Part shown: one piece after another, positions 1 through 7,343 of the stretch
Numbering within the stretch: position 1 is the stretch's first letter
Layout: each line of letters opens with the position of its first letter
Assembly: GCA_964228975.1 (NCBI GenBank)
Contig: CAXRCC010000292.1
Span: forward strand, 1 to 25,555
From: Paraneptunicella sp964228975
GTDB taxonomy: Bacteria; Pseudomonadota; Gammaproteobacteria; Enterobacterales; Alteromonadaceae
Direction: 5' to 3'
DNA: 25,555 nucleotides
The notes under the pieces: generated by a model
What the model was told of the DNA's origin: nothing
What the model saw: the letters and a program-made list of their open reading frames with translations, nothing else
Databases searched by the model: none
Position numbers and translations under genes: made by a program

Positions 1-1
1 G

Positions 2-238
2 GTCTGGGAGTTTCGTACTAGCCCCGCGGGGCAATACGCATTTGCTGCGTATCATGATGAAAATAATGATAAAAAAATCAATGTTGCAGATGGAAGAATG
101 CCTTCAGAAGGGTTAATGTTTAGCAATAATGTTATGGGAAGAGCGGGTCCACCAAGTTTTAAACAGAGTGCATTTGATCTAACTAAAAGCACGAAAATGG
201 TGGTTCAAGCAAAGTATTTCAATCAAAATGGCGAGTGA
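2..238 (+). CDS. DUF2141 domain protein, C-terminal part (5' end outside window)
   Basis: The frame is open from the window edge and encodes about 78 residues ending at TGA 236-238. The visible part has the hallmark pattern of DUF2141 proteins: a PAGQYAFAAYHDENND segment, then PSEGLMFSNN, then GRAGPPSFKQSAF, and a short beta-rich tail ending in QAKYFNQNGE. Members of this family are usually small secreted or periplasmic proteins of about 140-160 residues with a signal peptide. That peptide and the start codon would lie upstream of this window. The molecular role of the family is not known to me. The stop codon is 2 nt from the ATG of the next gene, so the two are probably cotranscribed and perhaps translationally coupled. 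Confidence 0.75.
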   Translation, partial: VWEFRTSPAGQYAFAAYHDENNDKKINVADGRMPSEGLMFSNNVMGRAGPPSFKQSAFDLTKSTKMVVQAKYFNQNGE

Positions 239-240
239 AT

Positions 241-792
241 ATGAAGAATTTGGAACAGCTTAGGGCTGAGTTTGAGCAAACCAGTAATCGCGCTGTTTCA
301 TTTCCTATCGCAGGCACCATAGTGTGGTGTGTGATCGGTGTCGCCAGTGTGTTTTTATCGTCCTATACCGCGCTATTGTTTATGTTATTTGCAAGTGGCG
401 CAATTTTCCCAATAGCCTTACTTGTCGCAAAACTCCGAAAAGAAGACGTGATGTCTTCTGTAAACCCTCTTTCCAAGTTGCTCGCATTTGGCGTATTAAT
501 GGTTAATTTGTTGTGGGCGGTCCATGTCCCTTTGATGATGAAAGCGCCTCAATTTGTTCCATTAAGTGTAGGGATTGGCTTGGGTCTACATTGGGTTATT
601 TACTCTTGGATTATTCAACATCCCGTAGGATTGGTTCATACCATTTCAAGAACCGTCGGTTGTGTATTGATTTGGCTGATTTTGCCATATGAACAGCTAC
701 TAACAGGGATCGCCAGTGTGATTGTTATTTGTTACGCAGTGAGCATTTTTGTTATGTTAACTCGTAAAGTTACCCTGCCCAACGCGCTTTAG
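241..792 (+). CDS. Small polytopic membrane protein, DUF7010-like
   Basis: A 183-residue protein from ATG 241; a GTG at 235 would add two residues and overlap the previous stop as GTGA. A GAG at 233-235 sits 5 nt before ATG 241, so I prefer the ATG. The N-terminus (KNLEQLRAEFEQTSNRAVSF) is a short amphipathic cytoplasmic segment, followed by about five or six hydrophobic helices covering residues 23-175. The LRAEFE...SFPIAG start and the HWVIYSWIIQHPVGLVH segment resemble the DUF7010 family of uncharacterised membrane proteins; this is recognition from memory, not a search. No catalytic motif is visible and I assign no function. It sits immediately after the DUF2141 gene. No clear terminator is seen in the 105 nt before the convergent suhB. 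Confidence 0.72.
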   Translation: MKNLEQLRAEFEQTSNRAVSFPIAGTIVWCVIGVASVFLSSYTALLFMLFASGAIFPIALLVAKLRKEDVMSSVNPLSKLLAFGVLMVNLLWAVHVPLMMKAPQFVPLSVGIGLGLHWVIYSWIIQHPVGLVHTISRTVGCVLIWLILPYEQLLTGIASVIVICYAVSIFVMLTRKVTLPNAL

Positions 793-897
793 GTGCCCAG
801 TAATATAGAGGGAAATTGAATAAAAGGGAGGCGACGAAAGAGTAAGAGGAAGGCGCTGGCATCTACTGGAGCATTGAGACACCAACACCTAAAAAAC

Positions 898-1671
898 TTA
901 TTTAATAAGCTTCACAATGTTTTGCACAACTTTGGGATGACCTGCAACAATTTCACCGCTTCTGAAGTGCTCATGACCACCTTGGTAATCGGTCACCAAA
1001 CCGCCAGCTTCTTTAACCAGTAATTCACCTGCCGCTACATCCCACGGTTTAATGCCTTTTTCCCAGTAGCCATCTAATCGGCCTGCTGCGACATAAGCTA
1101 AATCCAATGCAGAAGAGCCACTTGTGCGTACATCGCCTGAGCGTTGGTACACTTGGCTGAAGCGTTGAATGGCTTCATTCGCGCCTTCTTTATTTTTGTA
1201 GGGGAAGCCTGTTGCGAGGAACGTGCCTTCAAGATCTTTTTGAGTGTTGACGCGCAAACGGTAGTTATTCATCTGCGCACCGTTACCTTTTGATGCGGTA
1301 AATAGCTCATGGCGAATAGGATCGAAGACGACAGCTTGATCAAGCTTGCCTTTGTACATTAAGGCAATAGAAACGGCAAAGTGTGGAATACCCATTACGA
1401 AGTTGTTTGTGCCATCAAGCGGATCAATGATCCATTTGAAGTCATCAGAACCATCAGTGATACCAAGCTCTTCGCCAACAAAGCTGTGTTCAGGATAAGA
1501 CTGTTTAATTTTATTGATAATCAGTTGTTCAGCTTCTTTATCAATTTTGGTGACATAATCGTTATCACCTTTACGTTCCGGTTTAATGTCTACGTCGGAC
1601 TCGAAACTACGAGCAATCAAATCCCCCGCAGCGCGCGCAGCGCGGATTGCAATGTTTAGCATCGGATGCAT
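898..1671 (-). CDS. suhB: Inositol-1-monophosphatase / Nus-complex factor SuhB
   Basis: A 257-residue member of the Mg-dependent FIG/inositol monophosphatase superfamily. The metal site is complete: GEE at 66-68, the DPLDGTNN motif at 83-90 (D83, D86, T88), and WDVAAGELLVKEAGG at 210-224 with D211. In E. coli SuhB hydrolyses myo-inositol-1-phosphate and, separately, is part of the NusA/NusB/NusG antitermination complex on rRNA operons. The length is slightly below the E. coli protein (267). The start is ATG 1671 with GGTGG about 7 nt upstream; that ribosome-binding site lies in the 10-bp palindrome GTGGTACCAC (1673-1682). The usual divergent neighbour in enterics, trmJ, is absent; here a chemoreceptor gene lies upstream on the same strand. 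Confidence 0.93.
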   Translation of the reverse strand: MHPMLNIAIRAARAAGDLIARSFESDVDIKPERKGDNDYVTKIDKEAEQLIINKIKQSYPEHSFVGEELGITDGSDDFKWIIDPLDGTNNFVMGIPHFAVSIALMYKGKLDQAVVFDPIRHELFTASKGNGAQMNNYRLRVNTQKDLEGTFLATGFPYKNKEGANEAIQRFSQVYQRSGDVRTSGSSALDLAYVAAGRLDGYWEKGIKPWDVAAGELLVKEAGGLVTDYQGGHEHFRSGEIVAGHPKVVQNIVKLIK

Positions 1672-1688
1672 TGTGGTACCACCAAATT

Positions 1689-1700
1689 GTAAAAAGAACT
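1689..1700 (-). promoter_or_regulatory. boxA-like element in suhB leader
   Basis: On the minus strand, 18-29 nt before the suhB ATG, the sequence reads AGTTCTTTTTAC and continues with A. It shares GTTCTTT with the boxA core (G[C/T]TCTTTAA), the NusB/NusE/SuhB binding site of rRNA operons, but differs in the following AA. In E. coli suhB is repressed through a boxA in its own leader, so the position is suggestive. The match is partial and short; this is a candidate only. Confidence 0.3.
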
Positions 1701-1828
1701 ATGTAAGCGATCCTAAGGCCCATGCCTCAGATCAAAGCGGCGCGCACTCTATCAAAGATTGTATGGAAAATAAACCAGAATTTAAGAGACGGTAGTGCGC
1801 TCAGTTTGTTATTTCCAGTTGTTCGATA

Positions 1829-1834
1829 ATTATA
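1829..1834 (-). promoter_or_regulatory. Possible suhB -10 element
   Basis: A perfect TATAAT on the minus strand lies directly after the chemoreceptor stop codon, about 160 nt before suhB. No convincing -35 is found at 16-18 bp spacing. If used, it would give suhB a leader of about 150 nt that contains the boxA-like element. It may also be chance in AT-rich sequence. Confidence 0.3.
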
Positions 1835-4174
1835 CTACTTCGAGACGGTATAATTTTGAACCAAACGTGTGAGCTCTTCTGATTTTTCTGATACACGCAC
1901 CGTGCTGGATTGCGCTTCATTCATCAGTTGTTGATTATCTTCCGCTAAATCAGTCACTACACTCAGTTGATGCGCCATATCTTTGGTTACGGTACTTTGC
2001 TCGTCGGCTGCGGTGGCAACTTGTGAATTGTATTCTTCAATCTTTTGAATTAACTCCATCACCAGCGTGAGTGAGTCGCCAACCTGATTAGCGATACCCC
2101 TTGTTGACTGCGCTCTTTCATTGGCTTCTTGAATAGAGGTTACCGACGACGCGCTGCCTGCTTGAAGATCGGTGATGATCTGGCTTATCTCTTCGGTGGA
2201 ATCTTGTGTGCGTTTGGCTAATGTCCGGACTTCATCGGCAACAACGGCGAATCCTCTACCTTGCTCGCCAGCCCGAGCCGCTTCAATAGCCGCATTCAGT
2301 GCGAGTAAATTCGTTTGCTCAGCAATGGCACGGATCACCTCTAGCACACGACCAATATTGTCACTTTGCTCGGCTAATTTTTCCATCACGTCGCTAGTGC
2401 TCATCATTTTCTCAACTAACGATTCGCTGTTGCTCACGTTGTGGTTTACCAGATTTTGTCCATCTTGTGATTTGGTCACACCTTCGCTACTGACTTCATT
2501 GGTTTGATTGGCAATTTCTGCCACTGTTTGCGAGGTGGCGGCCAACTCTTCAATGGCTGCTGAAATTTGCATCGTCAGCGCGGATTGCTCATTGGATTTG
2601 GTAGTGACTTTGTCGAAGTTTTCTTTTAAATCAACCACCTCTTGGGATAAGGAATAGGCGCTTTGCTTCACACCTTTAACGGTTTCCTCGACCGAGTCCA
2701 TCATGGTATTGAAACTGGAGGCGAGTGCGCGAAGTTCGTCTGTAGAGCCGGATTTATCGTTCATTTTGTAGCGACCAGAAAAATTAAGCTTATTGGCGCA
2801 GCCGTTAATAAATGCGACTAAATTTTTGATGGGTGAGGCAATCAGTGATGAGATAAATATAGCGAAGAAGCTGGAAACCACAGCCATAATCAATGACACG
2901 AACAATGCAGTCGCCGTTAATGCGCTGATGATGGATGTGAGCGGCGCAAAGGCTTCGTGCCGGTCAATTTCACTAACAAGTGCCCATTTAACGCCATCGA
3001 TATCAAGTGGAGCGTAGGCCGATACCACTGTTTCGCCACGGTAATCGACAATGTCTTCGATTCCGGATTGCCCCTTTAAGGCTTTTTCTACGGAGGAAGA
3101 TACCACCTTTTGTAACCCGATTGAGGTGTCTTTAAGTTTGATTTTTTCGATGTCTGCGGGGGGCGTTGTGGAGCGGATTTGTTGTAAATAGTTCGCTTTA
3201 TCTTGAATCAGAAAACGACTATTACTTCGCATGATTTTGTCTTCTCCTACCAAGTAAGTTTCTCCGGTTTCGCCAAGCCCGCTTCTTGCCCAATGTTCTT
3301 CATACGTCATGATGGCATTGATTCTGTCAACCGGCATTTGGAACACCAGTATGCCAACCAGTGAATTATTACTGATGATGGGGGAGGCAATGAAAGACGC
3401 CGGACTGTTGTACGAAGGCAAATAAGCTTCGAAATCAATCAGTACCGGTTCGGTTTGTGAAGATTGGACCACTTGCCTGTAAGCTTTGGCGAGACCTGAA
3501 TCTCGATACGCGCCAGTTGTGAGTGACGTTGCAAAATCAAGCTCTTTGTAAACGGAGTACACGACATTCCCTTCGGGGCTAACAATAAAAATATCGTAGA
3601 AACCAAATTCCTGTAAATACTGTTGAAAAGAGGGGTGGTACAGTGAATGTACAGCACTGTAGCTTGAACCATCTTGGGTATCGGTGAGGTTGTTTTTTTC
3701 TCCAAGAGCATGGCTGTTGTTGCTAATAAAGGTGTACTGCAACGATGCCGCATTCGCATCTAAAGACTGATAAAGTTGGTTAAAGTCGACGTTGCCTTTG
3801 GTGTTGCTTTCGTTAAACAGTGAGCCAAACTGATTATTGTAAAAGGCGGATAAAGAGTTCTGCTTGTCTTGTGAACTCGCGCTGAGCTGCGCTTCTGAAT
3901 CATACTTAGGAAAGGCGTTGCCAAACTCTGTGGCAGCATTAATTGTCATGGTGGAAGATGACAAGGTACTGACTTGACTTCTTATCGTGCTGAAGTAGTT
4001 TTCGATTTGATCTTTTTTAGAATCTTTAATGCTAATGAGTCGTTCAGATATCTGCGTATTGAGTACATCTTCTATACGATCTTTTGTGATCCACCATAAC
4101 GCAATGGCTAGAATCAAAAGAGAAGTTAAGACGAGAATCGACACTTGAATGGTGATCTGTGTTTTTAATTTCAT
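1835..4174 (-). CDS. Methyl-accepting chemotaxis protein
   Basis: A 779-residue chemoreceptor. Residues 8-29 form the first membrane helix, 30-410 a large periplasmic sensor region of probable double-Cache type (inferred from size and the GETGETYLVG and AYAPLDIDGVKWALVSEID segments), about 412-445 the second membrane helix, and 446-500 a HAMP domain (ASPIKNLVAFIN onward). The cytoplasmic coiled-coil domain fills the rest, with the signalling hairpin near 613-660 (AIAEQTNLLALNAAIEAARA, then GFAVVADEVRTLAKRT) that contacts CheA and CheW. No C-terminal NWETF-type CheR/CheB tether is present. The ligand cannot be read from the sequence. No other chemotaxis gene is in the window, so this looks like a stand-alone receptor. 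ATG 4174 has no strong Shine-Dalgarno sequence. Confidence 0.95.
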   Translation of the reverse strand: MKLKTQITIQVSILVLTSLLILAIALWWITKDRIEDVLNTQISERLISIKDSKKDQIENYFSTIRSQVSTLSSSTMTINAATEFGNAFPKYDSEAQLSASSQDKQNSLSAFYNNQFGSLFNESNTKGNVDFNQLYQSLDANAASLQYTFISNNSHALGEKNNLTDTQDGSSYSAVHSLYHPSFQQYLQEFGFYDIFIVSPEGNVVYSVYKELDFATSLTTGAYRDSGLAKAYRQVVQSSQTEPVLIDFEAYLPSYNSPASFIASPIISNNSLVGILVFQMPVDRINAIMTYEEHWARSGLGETGETYLVGEDKIMRSNSRFLIQDKANYLQQIRSTTPPADIEKIKLKDTSIGLQKVVSSSVEKALKGQSGIEDIVDYRGETVVSAYAPLDIDGVKWALVSEIDRHEAFAPLTSIISALTATALFVSLIMAVVSSFFAIFISSLIASPIKNLVAFINGCANKLNFSGRYKMNDKSGSTDELRALASSFNTMMDSVEETVKGVKQSAYSLSQEVVDLKENFDKVTTKSNEQSALTMQISAAIEELAATSQTVAEIANQTNEVSSEGVTKSQDGQNLVNHNVSNSESLVEKMMSTSDVMEKLAEQSDNIGRVLEVIRAIAEQTNLLALNAAIEAARAGEQGRGFAVVADEVRTLAKRTQDSTEEISQIITDLQAGSASSVTSIQEANERAQSTRGIANQVGDSLTLVMELIQKIEEYNSQVATAADEQSTVTKDMAHQLSVVTDLAEDNQQLMNEAQSSTVRVSEKSEELTRLVQNYTVSK

Positions 4175-4338
4175 AGGAAGCTCGCTGTACTCAGTTATTA
4201 CGGCTCTCTATTTAAAAGTGGACACTTATCGAACACCTGTCAAAGATTAATCATGAGAATCGGGTCAATGCCAATGAGCTGATAAAAAGCGGTGATTGGC
4301 GAAGAGACCCAGTTTGGATAATTCGTTTCTAAACAGGC

Positions 4339-4803
4339 TTATCCCTCCACTTTCTTTTGCAATAAAGTACGAGAACTCAAATTCAACTTAATGGTAAAGG
4401 CATTGAAGATTTGCTCCGCAGAAGCGGAATCTTGTAGGTTGAGCAAATTAAAGGCCATTGCTTGCTCGATGGTGGAAACAAAGGCGGAGTGCAACTCGTC
4501 TGCACTAATGTGGTATCCAGTATTATCGCTACGCACGGTGGAGATATCTTCTAAGCAATGTTTCCCATAAACCAAGTACTCAATTGTTCGCTTAGTGAGC
4601 TGTACTAAATGGTAAAGATGATCCCAGTCTGGATACGACTGGCCTGTAAGCCATTTTTGAAATGTCTTTTCTGATAAGTTGAATCCGATATCGTCGTAAT
4701 ACAGCTTTAAGCGCTTAGCTCTTCCCCTTTCTTTCCAGCCTAGGGAGTCCAACGCTTCATGCAATCGATTAGCGAAATCAGTTTTTGAATGGAATTTTGT
4801 CAT
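4339..4803 (-). CDS. Short helix-turn-helix protein, phage CI-repressor-like N-domain
   Basis: A 154-residue protein from ATG 4803; a TTG at 4857 would add 18 residues with little family support. Residues 9-66 look like the lambda-repressor-type DNA-binding domain of CI-like proteins: FANRLHEALDSLGW, a basic GRAKRLKLY stretch, then NLSEKTFQKWLTGQSYPDWD as turn plus recognition helix, and a following helix ending at EYLVYG near 80. The C-terminal 74 residues show no LexA/CI-type S24 peptidase signature, so it is not an autocleaving repressor of the usual kind. It lies downstream of a strong LexA operator and a matching promoter (4933-4977), which suggests SOS control. The rest of the intergenic space to the chemoreceptor shows no second gene. 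Regulatory targets are unknown. Confidence 0.72.
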   Translation of the reverse strand: MTKFHSKTDFANRLHEALDSLGWKERGRAKRLKLYYDDIGFNLSEKTFQKWLTGQSYPDWDHLYHLVQLTKRTIEYLVYGKHCLEDISTVRSDNTGYHISADELHSAFVSTIEQAMAFNLLNLQDSASAEQIFNAFTIKLNLSSRTLLQKKVEG

Positions 4804-4932
4804 GTGACTTATATTACGCCTTTCGGTAAAAAAATTAAGTATTTTGTTGATTGGCAAGCAATTTTCTCGTTGTTTGAGATGTAATCGTGCAGTTACTTAC
4901 CAACAGAAAAGAATCCACCGAAGATTTCATGC

Positions 4933-4962
4933 AAATATACTGTATATTAATACAGTATATTT
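4933..4962. promoter_or_regulatory. LexA (SOS) operator
   Basis: The core CTGTATATTAATACAG (4940-4955) fits the gammaproteobacterial LexA box CTGT-N8-ACAG with an all-AT spacer. The symmetry extends outward as AAATATA before it and TATATTT after it. The result is a 30-bp dyad in which only the central four bases (4946-4949) fail to pair. The minus-strand promoter listed next has its -10 inside this site, the classic arrangement for repression by occlusion. Confidence 0.85.
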
Positions 4963-4977
4963 GTACAGGGGTCTCAA
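4949..4977 (-). promoter_or_regulatory. LexA-overlapped sigma70 promoter for the HTH gene
   Basis: Reading on the minus strand, TTGAGA (plus 4972-4977; 5/6 to TTGACA) is followed after exactly 17 bp by TGTATT (plus 4949-4954; 4/6 to TATAAT). The -10 lies inside the LexA box. The predicted transcript starts near 4942 and runs into the HTH gene with a leader of about 140 nt to ATG 4803. Confidence 0.5.
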
Positions 4978-5165
4978 AGTTGGTGCAATGCACAATGCCT
5001 GCATTTATTTCAAAGTTGGGTAAATTAGTACCTCGATTATTGCTTTGCTAAAACGTAAAGAGCCGGGGATGAAAAGAATGAAAGTGCAATAGAATTGCGG
5101 TGGGAAAGAGGCATAATGAATGACTTTCCCCGACAATAATCAAGATATGTAGAGGGGGATAAAAA

Positions 5166-5648
5166 TTACAGATATAGCTCCATAAAGGTCGCTGAACCAT
5201 TTTCTGGTTTTAATTCATAGGGTTTAAAACCAAATTTTAAGTAAGCATTAAATGCAATTTTATTTCCTGTTAAAACCTCTAACGTAATTTTACAGCACTG
5301 ACGTTTTTTCCCTTCATCAGAAACGGCTTGCATTAGCATTTTACTGATGCCTTTACCTCTGAAATCCGTGTGAACGGCTAAATCATGGATGTTGATAAGA
5401 GGTTTACTCGCAAAGGTAGAAAATCCCTCAAAACAATTTGCGATACCCGCAGGTTTACCGTCAGCGTAAGCTATGAAAGTAAAGGCATTAGGACGCTTTG
5501 CTAATTCAGTGGTTAGATTCTCCTTTGCATAATTACTCAGAGGTTTACCGCCACCCATTGCGTCTTCTGCATAGTGGTTTAATAAGTATAAAAGGTGTGC
5601 TTGATGCTCAGGATTCAAATAGTCGATTTTGATTAGATTTATGTGCAT
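5166..5648 (-). CDS. GNAT family N-acetyltransferase
   Basis: A 160-residue protein from ATG 5648; a TTG at 5660 would add four residues. It shows the GNAT fold signatures: motif A around 88-105 (IHDLAVHTDFRGKGISKML, with R97-G98-K99-G100 as the acetyl-CoA pyrophosphate loop), motif B around 124-141 (EVLTGNKIAFNAYLKFGF), and the N-terminal beta strand FTFIAYADGKPAGIANCF at 56-73. It transfers an acetyl group from acetyl-CoA to an amine, but the substrate cannot be inferred. The gene is AT-rich compared with the rho-purA block. It occupies the place upstream of rho where many gammaproteobacteria have trxA, so it may be an accessory insertion (inference). Confidence 0.88.
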   Translation of the reverse strand: MHINLIKIDYLNPEHQAHLLYLLNHYAEDAMGGGKPLSNYAKENLTTELAKRPNAFTFIAYADGKPAGIANCFEGFSTFASKPLINIHDLAVHTDFRGKGISKMLMQAVSDEGKKRQCCKITLEVLTGNKIAFNAYLKFGFKPYELKPENGSATFMELYL

Positions 5649-5994
5649 GCTTTGACTCAATCTTGCCGCGAGATAATGCTAAAAAACTATAATATCGTTA
5701 ATTTAAGTCAGCTTCTTGAATATTATTTTTAGATTATGTTCTTGGAGCAATTTAATGCGCTAAGTTTTTTCTAAAGGATTTCTGTTTAAATGTGACATTT
5801 GGGCGTTAAAACAACGATTTTGCACTAGACGCTTGCTAGGAATGGTGCTACCTTAAGCTTGTTTACACCAGTTTGCCCCTGTTTTTCATATTTTCTATCC
5901 GAAAATTTAATTAACTACTTTTAACTTAGAACACGAATTATTTGATTCAGTAAATTGCCCTACGAGCAATTCAATAATCTAAAGACCCACCGTT
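5649..5994 (+). promoter_or_regulatory. rho upstream region with G-poor leader
   Basis: About 346 bases separate the GNAT start from rho. The last ~125 bases before rho are strikingly poor in G (about 13 G against about 26 C by hand count) and show no stable hairpin. Unstructured, C-over-G RNA is what Rho loads on, and E. coli rho is autoregulated by Rho-dependent attenuation in its leader, so this stretch may do the same. A TGcTACCTT sequence near 5845-5855 resembles an extended -10 but lacks a good -35. No coding sequence is seen. Confidence 0.4.
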
Positions 5995-7260
5995 ATGAAT
6001 CTAACCGAATTAAAAAAGAAACCGATTAACGAATTAGTCGACCTTGCCGAAGAAATGGGCATCGAGAATATGGCTCGAGCTCGCAAGCAAGACATTATTT
6101 TTGCCATTCTAAAGAAGCACGCCAAAAGTGGTGAAGACATCTTTGGGGACGGGGTGCTAGAAATTTTGCAAGATGGTTTCGGCTTCTTGCGTTCAGCGGA
6201 TTCTTCTTACTTGGCAGGGCCAGATGATATTTATGTCTCTCCTAGCCAAATCCGCCGTTTTAATTTGCGAACCGGTGACACGATTGCGGGGAAAATTCGC
6301 CCGCCAAAAGATAGCGAACGCTACTTTGCATTATTAAAAATCAACGAAGTTAACTTCGACAAGCCTGAAAACTCTCGCAACAAGATCTTATTCGAAAACT
6401 TAACGCCTCTACATGCTGCTGAACGCATGAGAATGGAGCGCGGTAACGGCAGTACAGAAGACATTACTGCACGTGTTTTAGATTTAGCTTCTCCAATTGG
6501 TAAAGGTCAGCGTGGCCTTATCGTTGCACCGCCTAAAGCGGGTAAAACATTGCTTCTTCAGAATATTGCACAATCTATTGCTGCAAATCACCCTGAAGCG
6601 CAATTGATGGTATTACTGATTGATGAGCGCCCGGAAGAAGTAACAGAAATGCAACGCCTTGTTCAAGGTGAAGTGGTTGCATCTACGTTTGATGAGCCTG
6701 CTAGCCGACACGTACAAGTGGCTGAAATGGTTATCGAGAAAGCGAAACGTTTGGTTGAGCATAAGAAAGACGTTGTTATCTTACTTGACTCAATTACGCG
6801 TTTAGCTCGTGCATACAACACCGTGATTCCTTCATCAGGTAAGGTATTAACAGGTGGTGTTGATGCCAATGCACTGCATAAGCCAAAGCGCTTCTTCGGT
6901 GCGGCTCGTAACGTTGAAGAGGGTGGCAGTTTAACCATTATTGCAACTGCGCTTATCGACACAGGCTCTAAGATGGATGAAGTTATCTACGAAGAGTTTA
7001 AAGGTACGGGTAACATGGAATTACACCTAAACAGAAAGATTGCTGAAAAGCGTGTATTCCCTGCCATTGACTTCAATCGCTCTGGTACTCGTCGTGAAGA
7101 ACTACTGACAGCGCAAGATGAATTACAGAAAATGTGGATTCTGCGCAAAATCGTTCATGAGATGTCTGAAATTGATGCGATGGAGTTCCTCATCGGTAAG
7201 TTATCAATGACGAAAACGAATGATGAATTCTTCGATGCCATGCGTAAGCAAAAAAGCTAG
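5995..7260 (+). CDS. rho: Transcription termination factor Rho
   Basis: A 421-residue hexameric RNA-dependent ATPase that ends transcription at unstructured C-rich RNA. Order of domains: Rho_N helix bundle at 1-47 (NLTELKKKPINELVDLAEEM); OB-fold RNA-binding domain at about 48-118 with GFGFLR (61-66) and YVSPSQIRRFNLRTGD (80-95); RecA-like ATPase with Walker A APPKAGKTLL (178-187), catalytic-glutamate region IDERPEE (209-215), Walker B VVILLDS (260-266) and arginine-finger SGTRREE (363-369, R366). Length and residue numbering match E. coli Rho (419 residues) closely, and no insertion domain is present. It is monocistronic, followed 22 nt later by an intrinsic terminator. Confidence 0.98.
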   Translation: MNLTELKKKPINELVDLAEEMGIENMARARKQDIIFAILKKHAKSGEDIFGDGVLEILQDGFGFLRSADSSYLAGPDDIYVSPSQIRRFNLRTGDTIAGKIRPPKDSERYFALLKINEVNFDKPENSRNKILFENLTPLHAAERMRMERGNGSTEDITARVLDLASPIGKGQRGLIVAPPKAGKTLLLQNIAQSIAANHPEAQLMVLLIDERPEEVTEMQRLVQGEVVASTFDEPASRHVQVAEMVIEKAKRLVEHKKDVVILLDSITRLARAYNTVIPSSGKVLTGGVDANALHKPKRFFGAARNVEEGGSLTIIATALIDTGSKMDEVIYEEFKGTGNMELHLNRKIAEKRVFPAIDFNRSGTRREELLTAQDELQKMWILRKIVHEMSEIDAMEFLIGKLSMTKTNDEFFDAMRKQKS

Positions 7261-7282
7261 CTAAGCGCGAAATTGCATAAAG

Positions 7283-7308
7283 AAAAAGCACCTTAGGGTG
7301 CTTTTTTT
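7283..7308 (+). terminator. Intrinsic terminator of rho, probably bidirectional
   Basis: The stem GCACC (7288-7292) pairs with GGTGC (7297-7301) around loop TTAG and is extended by A-run/T-run pairing; it is followed by seven T. The A-run on the left gives a T-run on the minus strand, so it can also stop the convergent rsd transcript ending at 7344. Confidence 0.88.
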
Positions 7309-7343
7309 GTGAATTTTGTTGCGGATATGAGGTGCGTTACGCT

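Larger units (their letters stand above)
4804..5165. other. Intergenic region with SOS operator and small inverted repeats
   Basis: About 360 bases lie between the HTH gene and the GNAT gene, both on the minus strand. Contents are the LexA operator and promoter listed separately, a 7-bp inverted repeat GGGAAAG (5102-5108) / CTTTCCC (5124-5130) with a 15-nt loop and no T-run, and GCAAT-aga-ATTGC (5086-5098). On the plus strand, ATG 4995 to TAA 5051 encodes an 18-residue hydrophobic/basic peptide starting MPAFISKLGK, without a clear ribosome-binding site; I do not call it a gene. Nothing else coding is apparent. Confidence 0.5.

Noticed and set aside
1586..1795. Open frame of 69 codons on the plus strand across the suhB start
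   Set aside because: It runs antisense through suhB coding sequence and its leader, has no family resemblance, and would destroy the suhB reading context.
4226..4243. FliA-like TTCGATAA and a TTGACA before the chemoreceptor gene (minus strand)
   Set aside because: The sigma28 -35 (TAAA) is not at the right distance from TTCGATAA, and TTGACA has no -10 at 16-18 bp. Promoter type cannot be called.
5015..5021. GTTGGGT, matching the integron attC core GTTRRRY
   Set aside because: No partner RYYYAAC at a suitable distance, no imperfect palindrome between, and no integrase or cassette array.
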